Both the position numbers and the translations under genes were made by a program. From Aquisphaera insulae (GTDB lineage Bacteria; Planctomycetota; Planctomycetia; Isosphaerales; Isosphaeraceae), in contig NZ_JAALJH010000010.1 of assembly GCF_011064615.1 (NCBI RefSeq), positions 62,001 through 126,000 of the forward strand: a DNA stretch of 64,000 nucleotides, read 5' to 3'. The notes under the pieces are model-generated. The model worked only from the letters and a program-made list of their open reading frames with translations, was not told where the DNA came from and did not search any database. This document shows, one piece after another, positions 60,943-64,000 of the stretch (the stretch's first letter is position 1; the number at the start of each line of letters is the position of its first letter).

Positions 60943-62136
60943 ATGGAGCCCGCGTTGCTCACCTCGGATCATCCCCTGTCGGACGCCCAGGGCGGCGACG
61001 CGCCGGGGCGGATGATCGACACCCTGATCTTCAAGGTCGCGTCCCGGTGCAACATGAATTGTCGGTATTGCTACATGTACAACCTCGCGGACACCACCTG
61101 GAAGCTCCAGCCCAGGTTCATGTCCGACGAGGTCTTCTCCACGGCCATCGGCCGCTGGAGGGATCACGTGCGTGGCCGGGGAGCGAAGCATCTCCACCTG
61201 GTCCTCCACGGGGGCGAGCCGCTGCTGGCCGGGCCCGATCGGCTGGACCGCTGGATGACCCTGGCACGCCGCGAGCTGGACGACCTGGAAGTCCCCTTAT
61301 CGATCGGCATCCAGACCAACGGGCTCCTCATCGGCGACGAGTCCTGCGAGGTGTTCGACCGCCACGGGGCCGCGATCGGGGTCAGCATCGATGGCGTTCC
61401 GGGGAAGGGGGATCTGCTCCGCATCGATCACGCCGGAAGGCCGACCGGGAGCCGCGTCGAAGCGAGGCTCCGTTGGCTCGTCTCGTCGCGCTGGCGCCAC
61501 ACCCTGGGAGGCATCCTCTCCGTGGTCAACGTCGAGTGCGACCCGATCGAGACGATGGAGTACGTGATGAGCTTCGGTTCCAGCACGTGCGACTTCCGCC
61601 TCCCTCTCTGCAACCACGACAGCCCGCCATCGCGCCCAGGATGGGACACCGACGGCACCTCGTACGGGCGCTGGCTGGCCCGGGTCTTCGACCACGCCAT
61701 CGAGAATGACGTCCCCTGCCGGGTCCGGATCCTCGACGCGGTCATCAACGCCGGGGTCAACCGGCACGCCTATCAGAGCCTGATCGGCAATTCCGAACTC
61801 TCGCGGGCCTGCGTGATCGAGACCGACGGCAGCTACGAGTTCACGGACAACCTGAAGTCCGCACGCGAAGGGATAACGAAGACGGGTCTTTCGGTCGCCC
61901 GCCACACGCTGGACGACTATTGCAGGCATGCCGGGGCCTGGTCAGAGCAATACGGCCTGGGAGGCATGGATTCCCCGGCGCGGCGCTGTCGAGACTGCCC
62001 CGTCTGGAATCAGTGCGGCGGCTTCTACTACGCCAACCGGTTCCGCTCCGCGAACGCCTTCGCCAACGAGTCGGTGTTCTGCTCCGACCTGAGATACCTG
62101 TTCGATCATGTCAGAGCCCGCATTCAGGGGCGGTAG
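60943..62136 (+). CDS. Radical SAM/SPASM peptide maturase, FxsB/cyclophane-forming-like
   Basis: 397 residues from ATG 60943 preceded by GAGG. The radical SAM cluster motif CNMNCRYC is at 36-43 (Cys36, Cys40, Cys43), in the context KVASRCNMNCRYCYMYNLAD. HGGEPLLAG is near 89-97, and IGIQTNGLLIGD and AIGVSIDGV follow. The C-terminus has SPASM-type cysteines, CRDCPVWNQCGGFYYANRF and then NESVFCSDLRYLFDHV. The same order is seen in FxsB-like maturases of the three-residue cyclophane (triceptide) group. It would bind an active-site [4Fe-4S] cluster with S-adenosylmethionine and auxiliary clusters, and install carbon-carbon crosslinks in the small peptide encoded 127 bp upstream. Confidence 0.85.
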   Translation: MEPALLTSDHPLSDAQGGDAPGRMIDTLIFKVASRCNMNCRYCYMYNLADTTWKLQPRFMSDEVFSTAIGRWRDHVRGRGAKHLHLVLHGGEPLLAGPDRLDRWMTLARRELDDLEVPLSIGIQTNGLLIGDESCEVFDRHGAAIGVSIDGVPGKGDLLRIDHAGRPTGSRVEARLRWLVSSRWRHTLGGILSVVNVECDPIETMEYVMSFGSSTCDFRLPLCNHDSPPSRPGWDTDGTSYGRWLARVFDHAIENDVPCRVRILDAVINAGVNRHAYQSLIGNSELSRACVIETDGSYEFTDNLKSAREGITKTGLSVARHTLDDYCRHAGAWSEQYGLGGMDSPARRCRDCPVWNQCGGFYYANRFRSANAFANESVFCSDLRYLFDHVRARIQGR

Positions 62137-62350
62137 CGGCCGGCGAGCCCCTGACCCGGCGCAGGATCCCGAAGCCGGAATGATCGATACCCGACGGCTC
62201 GGCCCGCCAGCGGATCGGCGTCCAATCCGGTTCTCGAGCCTTCCGCACGGTTCGAATAAGGTTCCCGACGTCGCCGACGATTCGAAGGGCGATGGACATT
62301 CCTGGAAGGAGAACCCATGCCGGAGGGCCGGCGGCGACGCCGGCAGAGCG

Positions 62351-62965
62351 ATGATCTCGGATCGGTCGGGTGGCTCCGTTACGCTCTGGATCAGGTCCCT
62401 CAAGGCCGGTGACGAACGGGCGGCAAGCTCGCTTTGGCGGCGGTACTTCGACACCCTGGTCCGATTGGCTCGGGGTCGACTCCGCAACGCGCCTCGGACG
62501 GTGAGCGATGAGGAGGACGTCGCGCTGAGTGCATTCCACTGCCTTTGCCGGGGTGCCACGGCCGGTCGATTTCCTCGCCTCGATGATCGAAACAACTTGT
62601 GGCGTCTCTTGACCACCATCGTGTCCCAGAAGGCCGTGGATCAGCGTCGTCAGCAGGGGAGGGCAAAGCGGGGTGGAGGGAGGGGCATCGTGGCGACCGA
62701 TCTGAACCAGGACGGCGATCCCCTGGCGCTGGTTGCCGGCCGCCAGCCAGGTCCCGAAGTTGCCGCCGCTTCGGATGAGGATTATCAGAACCTGCTTCGC
62801 CGGCTCGGGGACGACGAGCTTCGTCGGATCGCGGCCTGGAAGCTGGAAGGCCGTGACAACGACGAGATCGCCCGTCGGCTCGGCTGCAGCCCCCGCACGC
62901 TCAGGCGGCGGCTCGGTGAGATCCGCGAGGCGTGCATCCTTGATCGCCACCTTCGGGGCGAATAG
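62351..62965 (+). CDS. ECF-type sigma factor (planctomycete PF07638-like)
   Basis: 204 residues from ATG 62351. Region 2 includes VTLWIRSLKAGDERAASSLW and YFDTLVRLARGRLRNAPRTV; region 4 is ELRRIAAWKLEGRDNDEIAR followed by RLGCSPRTLRRRLGEIREAC. The linker (GRAKRGGGRGIVATDLNQDG) is basic. It lies 214 bp downstream of the maturase gene on the same strand and could control the peptide system, but no target promoter is known. A 31-codon frame with a strong AAGGAG site starts at 62317 and overlaps this start; see findings. Confidence 0.88.
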   Translation: MISDRSGGSVTLWIRSLKAGDERAASSLWRRYFDTLVRLARGRLRNAPRTVSDEEDVALSAFHCLCRGATAGRFPRLDDRNNLWRLLTTIVSQKAVDQRRQQGRAKRGGGRGIVATDLNQDGDPLALVAGRQPGPEVAAASDEDYQNLLRRLGDDELRRIAAWKLEGRDNDEIARRLGCSPRTLRRRLGEIREACILDRHLRGE

Positions 62966-63076
62966 GATGCTCGCCGTCAGGTCGTTTCGATACCTGCTTC
63001 CGCCTCACGAGCCGCAGCGACTTGCCCGGCAGGCCGATGTCGCGACGGCGTGAGCCCTGTCGCGACCGGAGACGAG

Positions 63077-63613
63077 ATGTCCCTCACCGACCTTGCCTGG
63101 CTCGCGGCGGCTGCATACGCCGTCCACATCCTCGAGGAGTTCTCTCTCGACTGGCGCAATTGGGCCCGGGCGGTCATCGGCCTGCCGGTCGAGTGGGCCG
63201 ACTTCTACGTCACGAACGCGGTCGTCGTCGTCCTGGGGCTCGTGCAGGCGAACCTGGCGGCGACGCTTCCGATCGCTCCGCTCACCTACGCGGCCCTGAT
63301 GCTGATCAACGCGACGTTCTTCCATGTCCTGCCGGTGCTGGTCAAGAAGGGGCGGTTCTCGCCGGGGCTATTCACCGCCGTGCTCCTGTTCTATCCGGTC
63401 GGGATCGGGGTCTACTGGCGGGCGTGGTCCGACGCTCGGCTCGACGCCGGGGGCGTCGTCCTTTCCGCCGCGATCGGCGCCGCCCTGATGGCGATGCCGA
63501 TCGTGTTCCTGCGGATCAGGTCCCGGCCGTACTTCCGTCAGACTCGATCGGATCCTCTCGGGCCCGGATCGGTTGGGCCGGACGATCGAAAATCGCCCCA
63601 ATCGGGGCCTTGA
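63077..63613 (+). CDS. HXXEE-domain membrane protein
   Basis: 178 residues from ATG 63077 with GGAG upstream; a GTG at 63050 is possible. The motif HILEE (AYAVHILEEFSLDW) near residue 15 is the H-x-x-E-E signature of the small HXXEE family, whose function is unknown. Four or five hydrophobic segments follow (VVVVLGLVQANLAATL, LTYAALMLINATFFHVL, GLFTAVLLFYPVGIGVYW, VVLSAAIGAALMAMPIVFL). The C-terminal tail is polar. It lies downstream of the sigma factor with 111 bp between. Confidence 0.85.
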   Translation: MSLTDLAWLAAAAYAVHILEEFSLDWRNWARAVIGLPVEWADFYVTNAVVVVLGLVQANLAATLPIAPLTYAALMLINATFFHVLPVLVKKGRFSPGLFTAVLLFYPVGIGVYWRAWSDARLDAGGVVLSAAIGAALMAMPIVFLRIRSRPYFRQTRSDPLGPGSVGPDDRKSPQSGP

Positions 63614-63739
63614 CCGCCGGAGTCTCCCGCTTCACGCCCCGGGCTGGCGGCGCCGAAATGCCCGCGAAGGGCCAGGGGCGTGGTCGGGTGGCCGCATGTC
63701 GACGGATCGTCCTCCGTGGAGAAGCCTCGGGGCACGCGT

Positions 63740-64000
63740 TCAGTCGCGAGGCCCCGCCTGGGATCGTCGTCGCGCGAGGACCGACCCCGCGAGGATGGCG
63801 ACCGAGAACAGGGCCAGACTGGACGGTTCGGGGACCGTGGCGATCACCCAGTTCGCGCCACGGAAGGCATCGGGAGTGGTATTCCATGCCGTCGGCGCGA
63901 AGTTGAACGAGCCGAGGTAGAACGGCGTGAGGGAATTGGACCAGTGGATCTCGTCGATGAGATGCGCACCCTGGGGGGCGCTCAACAACTCGAGGAGATT
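63740..64000 (-). CDS. PEP-CTERM protein, C-terminal part (5' end outside window)
   Basis: The frame is open from the right edge to a stop at 63740, giving 86 residues. The end has the PEP-CTERM sorting signal: VPEPSSLALFSVAIL, a hydrophobic helix (AILAGSVLARRR) and an Arg cluster. These signals are cut by exosortases and send the protein to the surface. The upstream part (AWNTTPDAFRGANWVIATVP) is typical for a secreted beta-rich protein. The exosortase at 29688 in the same window is the obvious partner, but other exosortases may exist in the genome. The start lies beyond 64000. Confidence 0.85.
   Translation of the reverse strand, partial: NLLELLSAPQGAHLIDEIHWSNSLTPFYLGSFNFAPTAWNTTPDAFRGANWVIATVPEPSSLALFSVAILAGSVLARRRSQAGPRD

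Noticed and set aside
1..64000. tRNA, rRNA, CRISPR array or insertion sequence
   Set aside because: No cloverleaf-like or rRNA-like sequence, no regular spacer array and no transposase motif was seen; a computed scan would be needed to exclude small RNAs.

Overview
The window reads as part of a high-GC planctomycete replicon, most likely from the Isosphaeraceae. The indications are: a secreted protein with the N-terminal LEPRTLL motif; ECF sigma factors next to very large Ser/Thr kinases carrying TPR or WD40 tails; a TIGR02996-type leucine-rich repeat protein; a DUF1080 protein; and an exosortase with a PEP-CTERM substrate. Nothing in the sequence names the species. The left end carries a replication and partition module (ParA, a ribbon-helix-helix protein, a RepA-type initiator and about twelve 16-bp iterons), so this is probably a plasmid, megaplasmid or chromid rather than the main chromosome.

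Layout. 1-1452: 5' part of a surface protein (minus). 1453-3392: a gene-free stretch packed with CCWWGG hexamers, directly upstream of parA. 3393-7283: parA, RHH gene, repA (minus) and the iteron array. 7519-34210: an exopolysaccharide locus. It holds a 1383-residue TPR membrane protein, RfbA, a double-FHA protein, a priming sugar transferase, a Wzy-like polymerase, an ABC exporter (Wzm/Wzt), glycosyltransferases, an acetyltransferase, an RfbF/SDR/RfbC/SDR sugar operon, a GT4, a GmhB-like phosphatase, a WecG-family transferase, an exosortase, a Wzc-type tyrosine autokinase and an EpsI-family protein. 34555-37199: carbamoyltransferase, SxtJ-like and DUF5989 trio. 37313-40476: phosphoglycerate mutase and a secreted GH3 glycosidase. 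40633-45212: accessory genes (Fic, Phd/VapC-like pair, LRR protein, YhcG-type nuclease). 45357-56573: a hypothetical protein, a DUF1080 protein, and two ECF sigma/Ser-Thr kinase modules. 56929-60062: HlyD/MFS efflux pair. 60483-62136: a small repeat-containing peptide gene followed by a radical SAM/SPASM maturase. 62351-64000: an ECF sigma factor, an HXXEE membrane protein and the C-terminal end of a PEP-CTERM protein.

How the genes fit together. The polysaccharide locus looks nearly complete for making, polymerising and exporting a complex glycan. Its exosortase and EpsI partner would process PEP-CTERM proteins such as the one at the right edge. The FHA protein, tyrosine autokinase and two Ser/Thr kinases suggest phosphorylation control.

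The most novel-looking element is at 60381-62136. A 110-residue peptide gene holds two nearly identical 36-residue repeats, each with Tyr-Val-Ser and Phe-Pro-Ser. A radical SAM enzyme follows whose motifs resemble the FxsB-like, three-residue cyclophane-forming maturases. This looks like a tandem-core RiPP (triceptide-like) system, possibly exported by the upstream HlyD/MFS pair. All functional statements rest on motif recognition by eye; no searches were run.
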